64,000 nt of DNA from Clostridium ganghwense. Lineage in GTDB: Bacteria > Bacillota > Clostridia > Clostridiales > Clostridiaceae. The position numbers were made by a program, and so were the translations under genes. Of the stretch, positions 36,350 through 45,308 are shown piece after piece. Each line of letters begins with the position of its first letter. Position 1 is the stretch's first letter. The stretch is from contig NZ_JAPQES010000004.1 of assembly GCF_026735165.1 (NCBI RefSeq), positions 186,001-250,000 of the forward strand, in the 5' to 3' direction. Under the pieces are notes generated by a model, which saw only the letters and a list, made by a program, of their open reading frames with translations, was not told the origin of the DNA and did no database searches.

Positions 36350-37720
36350 ATGGATATAAATAAACCTGATATTAGCAATCTTCCAAAATGTATAGATGAT
36401 GTAAAAAATGCAGCTTTAGATAATGATCAAGGCCCAAATGATCCAACTAATTATAAACAATTATTAATAAGGTTAGATGCTTCTCGATATGCACTTCCTC
36501 CTCTCTATCGTAAAGCAGTATTTAATCCCTATATTAAGAAACTTGAAAATATGGGACCAGAAAATTTTAATAAGATACTCTTGCTTGACCCTAAAAAACA
36601 AGGATTGGCTGGTTTAATGCTTGATATAGCCCATGCCATTCTGCAAAATGGTGAAGGATATCATAAAAAAGCTACAGATGCTTTTCAGGAAGTTGTTAGT
36701 GACCTAACTGATGGTTTTTTAAGTGCAGAAGATAGAAGAAATGTAAAACCACCTGATAAAAGTGTACTTGCTCCTCTTGTTAAATGGGGAAATCCTTCAT
36801 ATGGACCATATACTTGGACAATAGATTCTACTTCCATTTTCGGATTACAAGCAGCAATTGTAAGTCTTCCACCAGCTAACGCTAGGCATGGTCTTCTTGC
36901 TTGGGCTGCACTAGCTCATGAAACTGTAGGACATGATATTTTACATGCTGATACTGGACTTATACCCGAACTAAAAAATGCTGTTTTAAATGCTCTTAAA
37001 GAACAAGAGCTTGGAAATAACTTAGCTGAATATTGGGCTTCTAGAATTGATGAAACTGCTTCCGATGTTTTAGGAATACTAAATATGGGTCCAGCTTCTG
37101 GGATAGGTTTAATTGGTTATTTTCGGGGCTTAAATTATGCTTTTACAGGTAAACCGATTCTTAGAAATGTTGGCCCTCAAAACGATCCTCATCCAGCGGA
37201 TATCTTAAGAGGATATTTGGCTGCTTCTGCTGTAAGATTGCTTAAGTTCAAAGGTGCAGAGGCTTGGGCAAAAATCCTTGAAGATGAAACCAATAAAGAT
37301 CTTTCAACTATTCGTTTGGCAGGAACAGTAACAAGCGTTACTGATGCACGTAAATCTGCCAAAATAGTTGCCTCTACAATAATGTACACAAATTTGAATA
37401 GTCTAGAAAATCATCAACTAGGTGAAATTCAAAATTGGTATGATGAGGATGAATATATAGTTAATCAATTACGCTCCCATATAAATACCTCAACACCATT
37501 ATCGATCGCTTATGCTTCTGGAATCTATGCAGCTCATGTAGTTGCTGCTGCTGTTACAGAGGCACTTTCAAAAGGAACCAATATTTATTTTATTTTCCAA
37601 AGAATGTTAAGTATTTTGAAGATAATGCATGATGCTAATCAATCATGGGGCCCTTTATATATAGCGCATCCTGGAGATATTACGGCACATAAAGTTTATT
37701 TAAAGATTAAAGATTGTTAG
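36350..37720 (+). CDS. Unknown protein with a HEXXGH zinc-site-like motif
   Basis: I do not recognise the family of this 456-residue protein. It has no signal peptide or membrane segment. H190-E191-T-V-G-H195 matches the HEXXGH zinc motif known from dipeptidyl peptidase III, and an acidic segment RIDETASD (232-239) about 40 residues later could give the third ligand, as in gluzincins. The region around it (GLLAWAALAHETVGHDILHAD) would be the active-site helix. The middle and C-terminus are alanine-rich and helical. It is coupled to the receiver/GGDEF gene (5-base gap), so the two likely work together. Metallopeptidase activity is an inference from the motif only. Confidence 0.8.
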   Translation: MDINKPDISNLPKCIDDVKNAALDNDQGPNDPTNYKQLLIRLDASRYALPPLYRKAVFNPYIKKLENMGPENFNKILLLDPKKQGLAGLMLDIAHAILQNGEGYHKKATDAFQEVVSDLTDGFLSAEDRRNVKPPDKSVLAPLVKWGNPSYGPYTWTIDSTSIFGLQAAIVSLPPANARHGLLAWAALAHETVGHDILHADTGLIPELKNAVLNALKEQELGNNLAEYWASRIDETASDVLGILNMGPASGIGLIGYFRGLNYAFTGKPILRNVGPQNDPHPADILRGYLAASAVRLLKFKGAEAWAKILEDETNKDLSTIRLAGTVTSVTDARKSAKIVASTIMYTNLNSLENHQLGEIQNWYDEDEYIVNQLRSHINTSTPLSIAYASGIYAAHVVAAAVTEALSKGTNIYFIFQRMLSILKIMHDANQSWGPLYIAHPGDITAHKVYLKIKDC

Positions 37721-37785
37721 ACATAAAAACTTATACAATCCAATAAGATAAATAATTTTTACTTTATATTTCATCTCATTATAGA

Positions 37786-37822
37786 AAAAAATACTCACCA
37801 AACTGAATGGTGAGTATTTTTT
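37786..37822 (+). terminator. Terminator after the HEXXGH gene
   Basis: A 14-bp stem (37786-37799 with 37809-37822), loop of 9, ends in T6. Confidence 0.9.
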
Positions 37823-37835
37823 GAAAACGCATTCA
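37822..37835 (+). promoter_or_regulatory. cre-like (CcpA) sequence
   Basis: TGAAAACGCATTCA fits the consensus TGWAANCGNTNWCA with one mismatch. It is 14 bases upstream of the -35 at 37849. It could mark catabolite control of the small gene, but a single match can arise by chance. Confidence 0.3.
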
Positions 37836-37848
37836 CTTATTGAATATA

Positions 37849-37877
37849 TTTACTATTTTACTAATTTATCCTATAAT
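37849..37877 (+). promoter_or_regulatory. Promoter of the small DUF6465-like gene
   Basis: TTTACT (37849-37854), 17 bp, TATAAT (37872-37877). Confidence 0.7.
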
Positions 37878-37934
37878 GAAGTTAACATTATAAATACTAT
37901 TATAAAAATAATTTATGAGAGGAGCGTAGATATT

Positions 37935-38141
37935 TTGAATAGTAAAATTTGTATTCAACATGATGGTCAAGATGTGACTGATAAAGAATTATTGGGCAAG
38001 TTTAAAGAACTTTGGAAACAATCTGGAGGAAAAATCAAAGAAATTAAGAAGTTAAATCTATATTTTGTACCATCAAGTAAAAAATGTTACTGGACAGTAA
38101 ATGCTACTACAAGAGAAGAATCTGGAGAATTCGAAGTATAA
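37935..38141 (+). CDS. Small protein, DUF6465-like (68 aa)
   Basis: The TTG at 37935 is preceded by GAGAGGAG at 10 bases and lies downstream of the promoter. Longer in-frame starts reach back into the promoter and the preceding terminator, so I reject them. The 68-residue product (start NSKICIQHDGQDVTDKELL, end WTVNATTREESGEFEV) looks like the beta-alpha-beta DUF6465 domain common in clostridia, whose function is unknown. No membrane segment. Family assignment is from memory of the pattern. Confidence 0.65.
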   Translation: MNSKICIQHDGQDVTDKELLGKFKELWKQSGGKIKEIKKLNLYFVPSSKKCYWTVNATTREESGEFEV

Positions 38142-38162
38142 AGTAATAAAATATGTACATAA

Positions 38163-38194
38163 GAAGAGCAACTATACCCCATGAGTTGCTCTTC
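38163..38194. terminator. Hairpin between convergent genes, possible terminator
   Basis: A perfect 11-bp stem GAAGAGCAACT/AGTTGCTCTTC with a 10-base loop. T runs are poor on both sides, so termination efficiency is uncertain. Confidence 0.5.
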
Positions 38195-38237
38195 CCTATT
38201 CATCTAATATAAAAATAGTATATTAAAAACAAAATCT

Positions 38238-38588
38238 TTAAAGAGCATTTTTTCCTTCTTCTCCAGTTCGAATTCTTATAACATTTGATACATCATAAAC
38301 AAAGATTTTTCCATCTCCAACATTTCCTGTATTAAGCACTTTTTTAGCTGTTTCAATAACCAGCTCAGCAGGAACTTCACAGACTACAATTTCTATCTTT
38401 ACCTTTGGCAACAAATTAATTTCATAAGGAACTCCTCTATAATATTCTGTAACCCCTTTTTGTGTTCCACACCCTAAAACCTGTGTAACTGTCATACCTG
38501 TTATTCCAATTTTATTTAAAGCTTCTTTTAAATCTTCAAACTTATTGCTTCTAGCAATTATATCGATTTTTGTGATTTTTTCATTCAT
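38238..38588 (-). CDS. glnK: Nitrogen regulatory protein P-II (GlnK/GlnB family)
   Basis: A 116-residue PII trimer subunit that senses ATP/ADP and 2-oxoglutarate and plugs the ammonium channel. It carries the T-loop (about 37-57) with YYRGVPYEINLLPK, where Tyr50 is the usual modification site, and the C-terminal PII signature GDGKIFVYDVSNVIRIRTGEEG. It lies 14 bases after amtB, the standard amtB-glnK pair. Confidence 0.95.
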   Translation of the reverse strand: MNEKITKIDIIARSNKFEDLKEALNKIGITGMTVTQVLGCGTQKGVTEYYRGVPYEINLLPKVKIEIVVCEVPAELVIETAKKVLNTGNVGDGKIFVYDVSNVIRIRTGEEGKNAL

Positions 38589-38602
38589 ATAAAAGCCCCC
38601 TT

Positions 38603-39814
38603 TTATAAATCAATGTATGCTGAAATACCATGCTCAATAGTGTCTAATCCATAGATTTCTTCATGTGGTTCGACTCTAAGCCCTACTGTCTTTTTAATAC
38701 TGATAAAAGTAATATAAGAAAGTAAAATAACTGTAGCTGCACATATTAAAACTCCTAATATTTGAATTCCTAATAGCTTAAATCCTCCACCATATAATAA
38801 TCCTTCATCTATTGCAAATAAGCCAACAGCAATAGTTCCAAGAGTTCCACATACACCATGAACCGAAATAGCACCTACTGGATCATCTATTCGCAGCTTT
38901 GTATCTATATATTCAACAGATAAAATCATAACAATTCCAGCAATCAACCCAATCACAATTGCACCAATATAAGAAATCATAGAAGCTCCTGCAGTCACTC
39001 CTACCAGCCCTGCTAAGGCACCATTCAAAGTAAGACCTGCATCAGGTTTTTTATATCTAAAAGTACTAAAAATCAAACTTGAACTTGTTGCTGCTGCCCC
39101 GCCCAATAAAGTTGTAATAGCCGCATGGGAAGTACTTGGTGAAGTAATATCTAAGGTACTTCCTGGATTGAACCCAAACCAACCAAACCATAAAATTAAA
39201 ACCCCCAAAGCTCCCAAAGGAATATTATGTCCAGGAATTGCATTGACTTTTCCTTTTTTATATTTTCCATCTCTTGCTCCTACCAATTTAGCACCTACAA
39301 AAGCTGCAAATCCACCTACCGCATGAACAGCAGTACCTCCAGCAAAATCTCTAAATCCTAATTGACCTAAAAATCCATCTCCCCAAATCCAATGACCAAT
39401 CAGTGGATAAATTAAAGTAGTGGAAACAATGCAGAAAATAATATATGAAGTAAATTTTGTTCTTTCTGCCATAGCTCCTGAAACAATAGTGGCACAAGTA
39501 GCTGCAAAAATTGCTTGAAAGAAAAAGAATACTTCAAAAGAAATTCCAGCATAAGTTTTTGGAACATTAACAAGCATAAATCCATCGGTTCCAAATAAAT
39601 TGAAAAAATTCTTCCCATACATAATCCCATATCCTACAACAAAAAATCCAATTACTCCAATAGAAACCGTAATAAAGTTTTTCATAATGATGTTAACTGC
39701 ATTTTTAGATTGTGTGAAACCTACTTCTACCATCGCAAAACCAGCATGCATCAAAAATACCAGTATCGCAGCAACTAAAACCCACATTGAATTTAAAACA
39801 TAATTCATTTCCAT
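38603..39814 (-). CDS. amtB: Ammonium transporter
   Basis: A 403-residue Amt/Rh channel with 11 membrane segments that moves ammonium across the membrane. It has the twin pore histidines in GGTAVHAVGG and AISVHGVCG, the DFAGG segment, and the N-terminal MHAGFAMVEVGF. The start is behind GGGAGGAG. Expression under nitrogen limitation is expected; a palindrome overlaps its -35 box. Confidence 0.96.
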   Translation of the reverse strand: MEMNYVLNSMWVLVAAILVFLMHAGFAMVEVGFTQSKNAVNIIMKNFITVSIGVIGFFVVGYGIMYGKNFFNLFGTDGFMLVNVPKTYAGISFEVFFFFQAIFAATCATIVSGAMAERTKFTSYIIFCIVSTTLIYPLIGHWIWGDGFLGQLGFRDFAGGTAVHAVGGFAAFVGAKLVGARDGKYKKGKVNAIPGHNIPLGALGVLILWFGWFGFNPGSTLDITSPSTSHAAITTLLGGAAATSSSLIFSTFRYKKPDAGLTLNGALAGLVGVTAGASMISYIGAIVIGLIAGIVMILSVEYIDTKLRIDDPVGAISVHGVCGTLGTIAVGLFAIDEGLLYGGGFKLLGIQILGVLICAATVILLSYITFISIKKTVGLRVEPHEEIYGLDTIEHGISAYIDL

Positions 39815-39854
39815 ATTATCTCCTCCCTATTAATAAAATAACCAAAAATTTGAA

Positions 39855-39884
39855 AATATAAATTTATTTTTGTTAAATTAACAA
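39855..39884 (-). promoter_or_regulatory. amtB promoter with overlapping 15-bp palindrome
   Basis: Minus strand TTGTTA (39879-39884), 18 bp, TATATT (39855-39860). The perfect palindrome TTGTTAAATTAACAA (39870-39884) covers the -35, and AAATTAACAA recurs at 39898-39907. This looks like an operator, but it does not match the GlnR/TnrA spacing. Nothing else is visible in the 329-base gap 39815-40143 except the terminator at its left end. Confidence 0.5.
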
Positions 39885-40065
39885 CCACCCGAACAACAAA
39901 TTAACAATTCATTAATTGTATGTATTTCATTTTAATAATTTATCATTTTATTTTTATGAATTTTATTATATTGTTATTTTTTAAAGCTGTCAATTGTTAA
40001 TTTATTAAAAATCGTTTACATTTTTTAAAAATATTTTTTTATTTATCTATAGGGATAAGTACTCT

Positions 40066-40115
40066 AAAAACAAAGAGGAATTAAAAGTATCTCAACTTCT
40101 AATTCCTGTTTAAAA
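40066..40115 (-). terminator. Terminator of the beta-amylase gene
   Basis: Stem with GGAATTA/TAATTCC core (40076-40083 with 40100-40107), extended by AAACA/TGTTT-type pairs and followed by T-rich sequence on the minus strand. Confidence 0.7.
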
Positions 40116-40143
40116 CTTTAAGCTTTATTCATTTCAATTGTAC

Positions 40144-41604
40144 CTACTCATTCTTATTGATTAAATCACGATAATATTTATTTGAATCTCCATAAACAGC
40201 ATCATTTAATCTTAAAATAGTAATTCCATTATAATAATGGTTGTCTATTGCATCATTGATATTATTCCAAAATGTCTGACTATCATTTCCGCCACTCAAA
40301 CCATTTTCACCTTTTATTTCCACTCCATTATCGTGTGCAGCATCACCTACCCAAGCAACTAATGTTTTTGCTGCTGATGTTGTATCACCGTTTCTATCAT
40401 TCATTTCTAAGCAAGTAAAATGTAATGTAACTTTGCCATTAAATTCTTTTACCATTTGCATAATAGACTTGTATCCATATCCATTTTCTTTACTGAAATC
40501 TGTATTAATAAGCCCAGCATTAATTTCTGCCGTTCTTGGATAATTAGAATTATCAATTTGCCAATGAACACCTGGAATTTTAATTCCTAATTGCACGTTA
40601 GATAATTCATCATCAAATGCTTGTTCTGCATATTTAATCATATTCCTTCCATGATTAACCAATTCATTGTTATACCATTCAATAAAATCTCTTCCATATT
40701 GTGAATCTAAATAAGCTCTACCAGAACCATAAATAAAGTTTGCTCCATCTGTAGGAGGTGTTATTTGTGAATCATCTGTTAAATTAATTCCCCATGCAGC
40801 ATTTACACCTTCTAAATTATTATATTTTTCTAATATAGACTTTCTAAAATCATCCTGTGCTAAATTAGAATAACATTGAAAATATCCTTTGTTTGGAAAT
40901 CCACTGTAAGTATTATTTGCATCATGTGCATTATATGATGGATATCGAAGTTCTCCTGATGCTCCGCAACTTACGTTTAATTCTGCGAAATCGTTTGCAT
41001 AAAAAGCATAATGATCTTCAAAAGAATTCATAAAATCCACATATTCATTCTTAACCAAATCATCAATCCACAATGATAAATATTCAGCAGATGTATTTCC
41101 TAATTCACTTTCATATTTTAAATCATCCCAATCCAATGTTCTACCTAAATAGTTCTTTCCATGATATTTACGCCATACCCAACTTGGAAGATATGCAGTA
41201 TAATCATCTCCCACATTTCCACCACATTGATGAAAAGACATAATAGGAACAATCTGTAGTCCTGCATCCTTAATTTCTTTAAATACTCTGTCATAATAAT
41301 TCCAATCAAATTGATTATCTTCTTGTTTTTCTACATCACCCCACCAAACATCTACACTAACTGCATTAACACCCATGTCTTTTGCCATATTTAGCTCATT
41401 TTCAAATTGTCCCCAATCATTAACATGTAGTGGTGCCATTACATTTGCAGTGAAATCTTCTTTATATGATTTTGCATGTACATCTATAGGTTTTGTTACA
41501 CCAAACATACCGGCAATCAAAAAAGAAAGACACAAACTACCTATTCTTTTAATATTCCTCCTTTCATACGTTTTCAATCTTTTTTTTAGCTGTGTTTTAA
41601 GCAT
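40144..41604 (-). CDS. Secreted beta-amylase (GH14)
   Basis: A 486-residue extracellular enzyme that releases maltose from the non-reducing ends of starch. A long basic N-region precedes a hydrophobic signal core (about 21-36), with likely cleavage after VHA44. GH14 marks are seen: VDVWWGDVE, the mobile loop GGNVGDDYTAYLP, catalytic-acid Glu218 in CGASGELRYPSY, and Glu433 in KGENGLSGGN, the likely base. It ends after the catalytic domain, so the C-terminal starch-binding domain (CBM20) of Bacillus enzymes is missing. The start follows AGGAGAGGGG. Inside the signal region an AAAGGAGGA stretch arises from codons RR. Single gene with its own terminator. Confidence 0.93.
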   Translation of the reverse strand: MLKTQLKKRLKTYERRNIKRIGSLCLSFLIAGMFGVTKPIDVHAKSYKEDFTANVMAPLHVNDWGQFENELNMAKDMGVNAVSVDVWWGDVEKQEDNQFDWNYYDRVFKEIKDAGLQIVPIMSFHQCGGNVGDDYTAYLPSWVWRKYHGKNYLGRTLDWDDLKYESELGNTSAEYLSLWIDDLVKNEYVDFMNSFEDHYAFYANDFAELNVSCGASGELRYPSYNAHDANNTYSGFPNKGYFQCYSNLAQDDFRKSILEKYNNLEGVNAAWGINLTDDSQITPPTDGANFIYGSGRAYLDSQYGRDFIEWYNNELVNHGRNMIKYAEQAFDDELSNVQLGIKIPGVHWQIDNSNYPRTAEINAGLINTDFSKENGYGYKSIMQMVKEFNGKVTLHFTCLEMNDRNGDTTSAAKTLVAWVGDAAHDNGVEIKGENGLSGGNDSQTFWNNINDAIDNHYYNGITILRLNDAVYGDSNKYYRDLINKNE

Positions 41605-41799
41605 AAACCCCTCTCCTTTTATTTAATTTTTAATAAAAACTCAATAAAAATATATTGAATTTATTATTTTTGTATGAATTACAATAAAAACACACATTTA
41701 CATAAATTAATATTAAAACATATATTTAACATAAAATATACCATTTATTTTTAAAATTGTAAAGTTTTATATAGCGTGTATTGACAATTTATCAAATAA

Positions 41800-41833
41800 A
41801 AGCATGGCTTAATTTTGTTAGTAAGCCATGCTT
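41800..41833 (-). terminator. Terminator of the chemoreceptor gene
   Basis: A perfect 12-bp stem AAGCATGGCTTA/TAAGCCATGCTT, loop 10, with a T-rich tail on the minus strand. Confidence 0.85.
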
Positions 41834-41844
41834 CAGTATTAAAA

Positions 41845-43554
41845 TTAAATTTTAAATTTTGATACAACTTCTAAAAGTTTATCTATACTTTCTTTTGACT
41901 CTTCTGTCTCCTTAATTACATTATCAGATTTTTCAGCAACAACTACAGCTTTTTCTGCAATACTTGTCGTATTTTTTACACCTTCATTTGTAGCATTTGT
42001 TATTTCATTAATTGCCTTCATAGCATTTTCAACAGAAACTGCTAATTCGTCAGCTGTAGAATTAAAATCATTCATTAAAACACTTACAGAGTTAGCATCT
42101 TGATTATATAGCTCTCCTGTATTAACCAATCCCTCATAATCTTTTGTTACTTTATTATCTATAAATTTTAAAACTTCTTCAGAACCACCTGAAAGGTTTT
42201 CAACTGAACATATTACAATATTTGTAACTTTTTGTATTTCTGATACAGTTTCATTAGATTGTTCTGCTAATTTTCTTATCTCATCTGCAACCACTGAGAA
42301 ACCTTTTCCAGCTTCCCCTGCTCTTGCTGCTTCAATTGCTGCATTCAGTGCTAACAAATTAGTCTGAGAAGATATCTGCAATATAGCATCTGAAAGCGTA
42401 TTAATCTGCTCTACAGCTTTAGATTCTTCTATTGCCTTTTCTAATTTTATTTTTGTATTTTCATATATTTCATCAGCCTCCTGTTTGGATGCTAATGCAT
42501 TTGATTTCAAATCAGTTGCTCGTCCACTTATTTCTTTAATATAACTTGCTCCCTCTTGAGCTTTCTTAGCAATAGAATTTACAGCTTGTGTTATTTCTTC
42601 TGATGTAGCATTCATTTCCTCTGTGGAAGATGCTGTTTCCTCCATACTTACAGACATCTGTCCAGTAGTATGACGCACCTCTTCTACTTGTTGATTTAAT
42701 TCTGTCATAGAACTTTTAATTAACTCTACAATATTTGCAGTATTATTAGTATTACTATTTACTTCTATCATTATTGTTCTAAGATTTGATAAAAATTTAT
42801 TTACTACATTTGCAAGCTCACCAATTTCATCATTAGAAGAAATTTTAATTTCTTGAGTTAAATCTCCTCCTCTTTCGGCTAATATTTCTAATTCTTTTTT
42901 CAATATGTCTATAGGTTTCAAAATACTTTTCCCAATAAATACCCCTGCTGCTACAGCAAATATACATGCTATTACAATACTAATTATAAGTATTGTTTGA
43001 GCATGAGCATAAGCTTTATCTCCATCTTTACTTGCTTCTTCTGCTTGTTGCTCATTAAAATTAACCAATTCTAATAATGCATTAGATGCAGTATCAAAGG
43101 CTTTTTTTGATTCACTATTCATTATTTCCATTGCTTCTTCTGTTTTTAATTCTCTGCTTAAAGATATCATATTGTTGTTTAATTCTAAATATGTTTGCCA
43201 CTCTGTTTTAACTGTATTAAATAATTTTTTATCTTCTTCATTATAAATCAATTTTTCATATTGATTTAAATATTCCATGATTCTATTATTTTTTTCTTTC
43301 ATTTCAGATTCTTTTTTATCCATTTCATCTTTAGATGTAGAAATTATATGTTCATATTCTAAAATTCTAAAATCAGAAGTCATAGTGTTTACGTTTTCTG
43401 AACATTCAATTTTGGGAATCCATGTTTCAGCTATAATAGTAGATTGATCATTTACCATCTTAAGTGTACTGTTAGAATATACCCCAACTCCCATAAAAAT
43501 AGAAATCAATAAAACAAATGCTATACTAATCTTTTTCTTAATTGTTAATTTCAT
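41845..43554 (-). CDS. Methyl-accepting chemotaxis protein with four-helix-bundle sensor
   Basis: A 569-residue receptor. TM1 is at about 9-28, an extracytoplasmic helical domain of about 160 residues follows (4HB-MCP-like, with the WIPKIE start of that family), and TM2 is at about 190-212. A HAMP domain ([25 protein letters not shown]) and a long coiled-coil signalling domain come next, with the hairpin tip [40 protein letters not shown] region conserved. It controls CheA/CheW. Of two adjacent ATGs the second (43554) is better spaced from GGGGG. The ligand is unknown and no che genes are adjacent. Confidence 0.92.
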   Translation of the reverse strand: MKLTIKKKISIAFVLLISIFMGVGVYSNSTLKMVNDQSTIIAETWIPKIECSENVNTMTSDFRILEYEHIISTSKDEMDKKESEMKEKNNRIMEYLNQYEKLIYNEEDKKLFNTVKTEWQTYLELNNNMISLSRELKTEEAMEIMNSESKKAFDTASNALLELVNFNEQQAEEASKDGDKAYAHAQTILIISIVIACIFAVAAGVFIGKSILKPIDILKKELEILAERGGDLTQEIKISSNDEIGELANVVNKFLSNLRTIMIEVNSNTNNTANIVELIKSSMTELNQQVEEVRHTTGQMSVSMEETASSTEEMNATSEEITQAVNSIAKKAQEGASYIKEISGRATDLKSNALASKQEADEIYENTKIKLEKAIEESKAVEQINTLSDAILQISSQTNLLALNAAIEAARAGEAGKGFSVVADEIRKLAEQSNETVSEIQKVTNIVICSVENLSGGSEEVLKFIDNKVTKDYEGLVNTGELYNQDANSVSVLMNDFNSTADELAVSVENAMKAINEITNATNEGVKNTTSIAEKAVVVAEKSDNVIKETEESKESIDKLLEVVSKFKI

Positions 43555-43727
43555 CATTTTCCCCCTACATTTGATATTTAAACATATTTCTCCTAATCAC
43601 ATTCTAATATATTCCAATTCGACTTGCAACAACAAAAAAAAACAACCTTTAAATCCAATATCTAATAGTTAGTCTTCTTATCCTCACATTTTATAGAATT
43701 TAGTTTTTCATATATTTACATTTTCAT

Positions 43728-43761
43728 TAATATAATTAAATATAAAATTTTAATTATATTA
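43728..43761. repeat. 13-bp all-A/T inverted repeat upstream of the DJ-1 gene
   Basis: Arms 43728-43740 and 43749-43761 around an 8-base loop, directly before the ribosome site. It may be an operator, but A/T-only palindromes are frequent at this base composition. Confidence 0.35.
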
Positions 43762-43777
43762 TAAAGAGGTGTTTTAT

Positions 43778-44359
43778 ATGGCTGCAAAAAAAATATTAAT
43801 GTTAGTTGGTGATTATGTAGAAGACTACGAGGTAATGGTACCTTTTCAGGCTTTACAAATGGTTGGACATGTAGTTCACGCTGTTTGTCCTGATAAAAAA
43901 GTTGGTTTTATAGTAAAAACAGCAATTCATGATTTTGAAGGAGCTCAAACATATAGTGAAAAACCTGGCCATAATTTCCAATTAAATGCTACTTTTGACG
44001 AAATAGACCCTAAAGATTACGATGCTTTAGTAATTCCTGGTGGACGTGCTCCAGAATATATTCGTCTTAATAAAAGAGTGTTAGAAATTGTACAGCATTT
44101 TGCCACCGAAAACAAACCTATTGCAGCAATTTGTCATGGAATACAAGTATTAATTGCAGCTGATGTCCTTAAAGATAAAAGTTGTTCTGCTTACCCTGCA
44201 ATAGGATCAGACATAAATTGTGTTGGTGGCAAATATGTACCTATTAGTGTTGAAGAGGCATATGTAGATGATAATTTAGTTACAGCACCAGCTTGGCCAG
44301 CTCATTCTCAATGGCTGTCTAAATTTTTAGATGTATTAGGGACAAAAATTACTTTATAG
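43778..44359 (+). CDS. DJ-1/PfpI family protein
   Basis: A 193-residue cytosolic protein of the class-I glutamine-amidotransferase-like DJ-1/PfpI superfamily. Nucleophile Cys119 is in the elbow AAICHGIQ, Glu15 (GDYVEDYE) is the usual partner, and [14 protein letters not shown] forms the signature. Members act as stress-related deglycases, proteases or chaperones; which applies here cannot be told. A GTG at 43769 overlaps the ribosome site GAGGTG, so ATG 43778 is the start. Single gene with a terminator. Confidence 0.88.
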   Translation: MAAKKILMLVGDYVEDYEVMVPFQALQMVGHVVHAVCPDKKVGFIVKTAIHDFEGAQTYSEKPGHNFQLNATFDEIDPKDYDALVIPGGRAPEYIRLNKRVLEIVQHFATENKPIAAICHGIQVLIAADVLKDKSCSAYPAIGSDINCVGGKYVPISVEEAYVDDNLVTAPAWPAHSQWLSKFLDVLGTKITL

Positions 44360-44390
44360 AACTGAATATACTTTCAAAAGCTGAACTTTT

Positions 44391-44418
44391 TATATTTAAA
44401 AGGTTCAGTTTTTTTATA
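44391..44418 (+). terminator. Terminator after the DJ-1 gene
   Basis: CTGAAC/GTTCAG stem continued by T/A pairs (44391-44408), then T7-8. Confidence 0.85.
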
Positions 44419-44526
44419 AAAACAGCAGATAATATAAGCTAATTTGTTAAACACTGCAGATTTACCATGTTAAGAAATATTATTTAAATCACCTTATATA
44501 TTATAGGATTATTTGGTATATTTTGT

Positions 44527-44581
44527 TTGTGTTATATGATAGTATTTATAGTGTTAGAATACTATAAAACATAATACACAA
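44527..44581. repeat. Nested inverted repeat upstream of the HAD gene
   Basis: Inner arms ATAGTATT/AATACTAT (44539-44546, 44558-44565), outer arms TTGTGT/ACACAA (44527-44532, 44576-44581) and TAT/ATA between. The whole is roughly symmetric around the AT-rich 44547-44557 loop, about 75 bases before the gene. It is a candidate operator or RNA structure. Confidence 0.4.
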
Positions 44582-44653
44582 TTTATAAAATTAAGAGAAA
44601 TACACTCACTGATTTTCTTTTATTAATAATTTTAGCAAAGGAGAATATAAAAT

Positions 44654-45304
44654 ATGTCAAAATATGATGTAATTTTATTTGATTTGGATGGAACTGTGAC
44701 TGATTCAAAACTAGGTATAGCAAAATCTGTTCAATATTCGTTATCAAAGTATGATATTATGGTAGAAAATCTAGATGACCTTGAAAAATTTATTGGACCA
44801 CCTCTGTTAGATTCATTTCAAGAGTTTTATTTGTTTGATGAAACAAAAGCAAATGAAGCTGTAAAACACTTTCGTGAATATTTTTCAAAACAAGGAATTT
44901 TTGAAAATGCTGTATATCCTAAGCTCCCAGAATTACTAGAAGAATTGAAAAAATTAAATAAAACATTAATAATTGCAACATCAAAACCTACAGTTTTTGC
45001 AAAGAAGATATTAGACCACTTTAACCTATCCCAATATTTTTCATCAATAGTTGGAAGTAATCTAGATGGTACGAGAACTTCAAAATCTGAAGTCATTAAT
45101 TTTGTATTATCAACATTACCAAATATCTCTAAAAAAAACATAGTCATGGTAGGCGATCGAAAACATGATATTTTAGGTGCAAGACAAAACGGCTTGGATT
45201 CAATTGCTGTTACTTACGGATATGGAACAACTGAAGAATTTAAAAAAGCTGAACCTACATATTATGCTGAATCTATTGACGATTTATTGGAGTTATTAAA
45301 ATAA
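44654..45304 (+). CDS. HAD-superfamily hydrolase (phosphoglycolate phosphatase-like)
   Basis: A 216-residue haloacid-dehalogenase-type phosphatase. Motif I is LFDLDGTVTDS with the nucleophile Asp, motif II the TSKP region (IIATSKPTVFA), motif III/IV VMVGDRKHDILGARQNG. The four-helix cap between motifs I and II matches the Gph/PpaX subgroup. The substrate is unknown. The start follows AAAGGAG. The next gene begins 4 bases after the stop. Confidence 0.9.
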   Translation: MSKYDVILFDLDGTVTDSKLGIAKSVQYSLSKYDIMVENLDDLEKFIGPPLLDSFQEFYLFDETKANEAVKHFREYFSKQGIFENAVYPKLPELLEELKKLNKTLIIATSKPTVFAKKILDHFNLSQYFSSIVGSNLDGTRTSKSEVINFVLSTLPNISKKNIVMVGDRKHDILGARQNGLDSIAVTYGYGTTEEFKKAEPTYYAESIDDLLELLK

Positions 45305-45308
45305 AAAT

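Noticed and set aside
37821-37934. Longer N-terminus for the small DUF6465-like protein
   Set aside because: It would start on the terminator T run and run through the promoter; the TTG at 37935 has the ribosome site.
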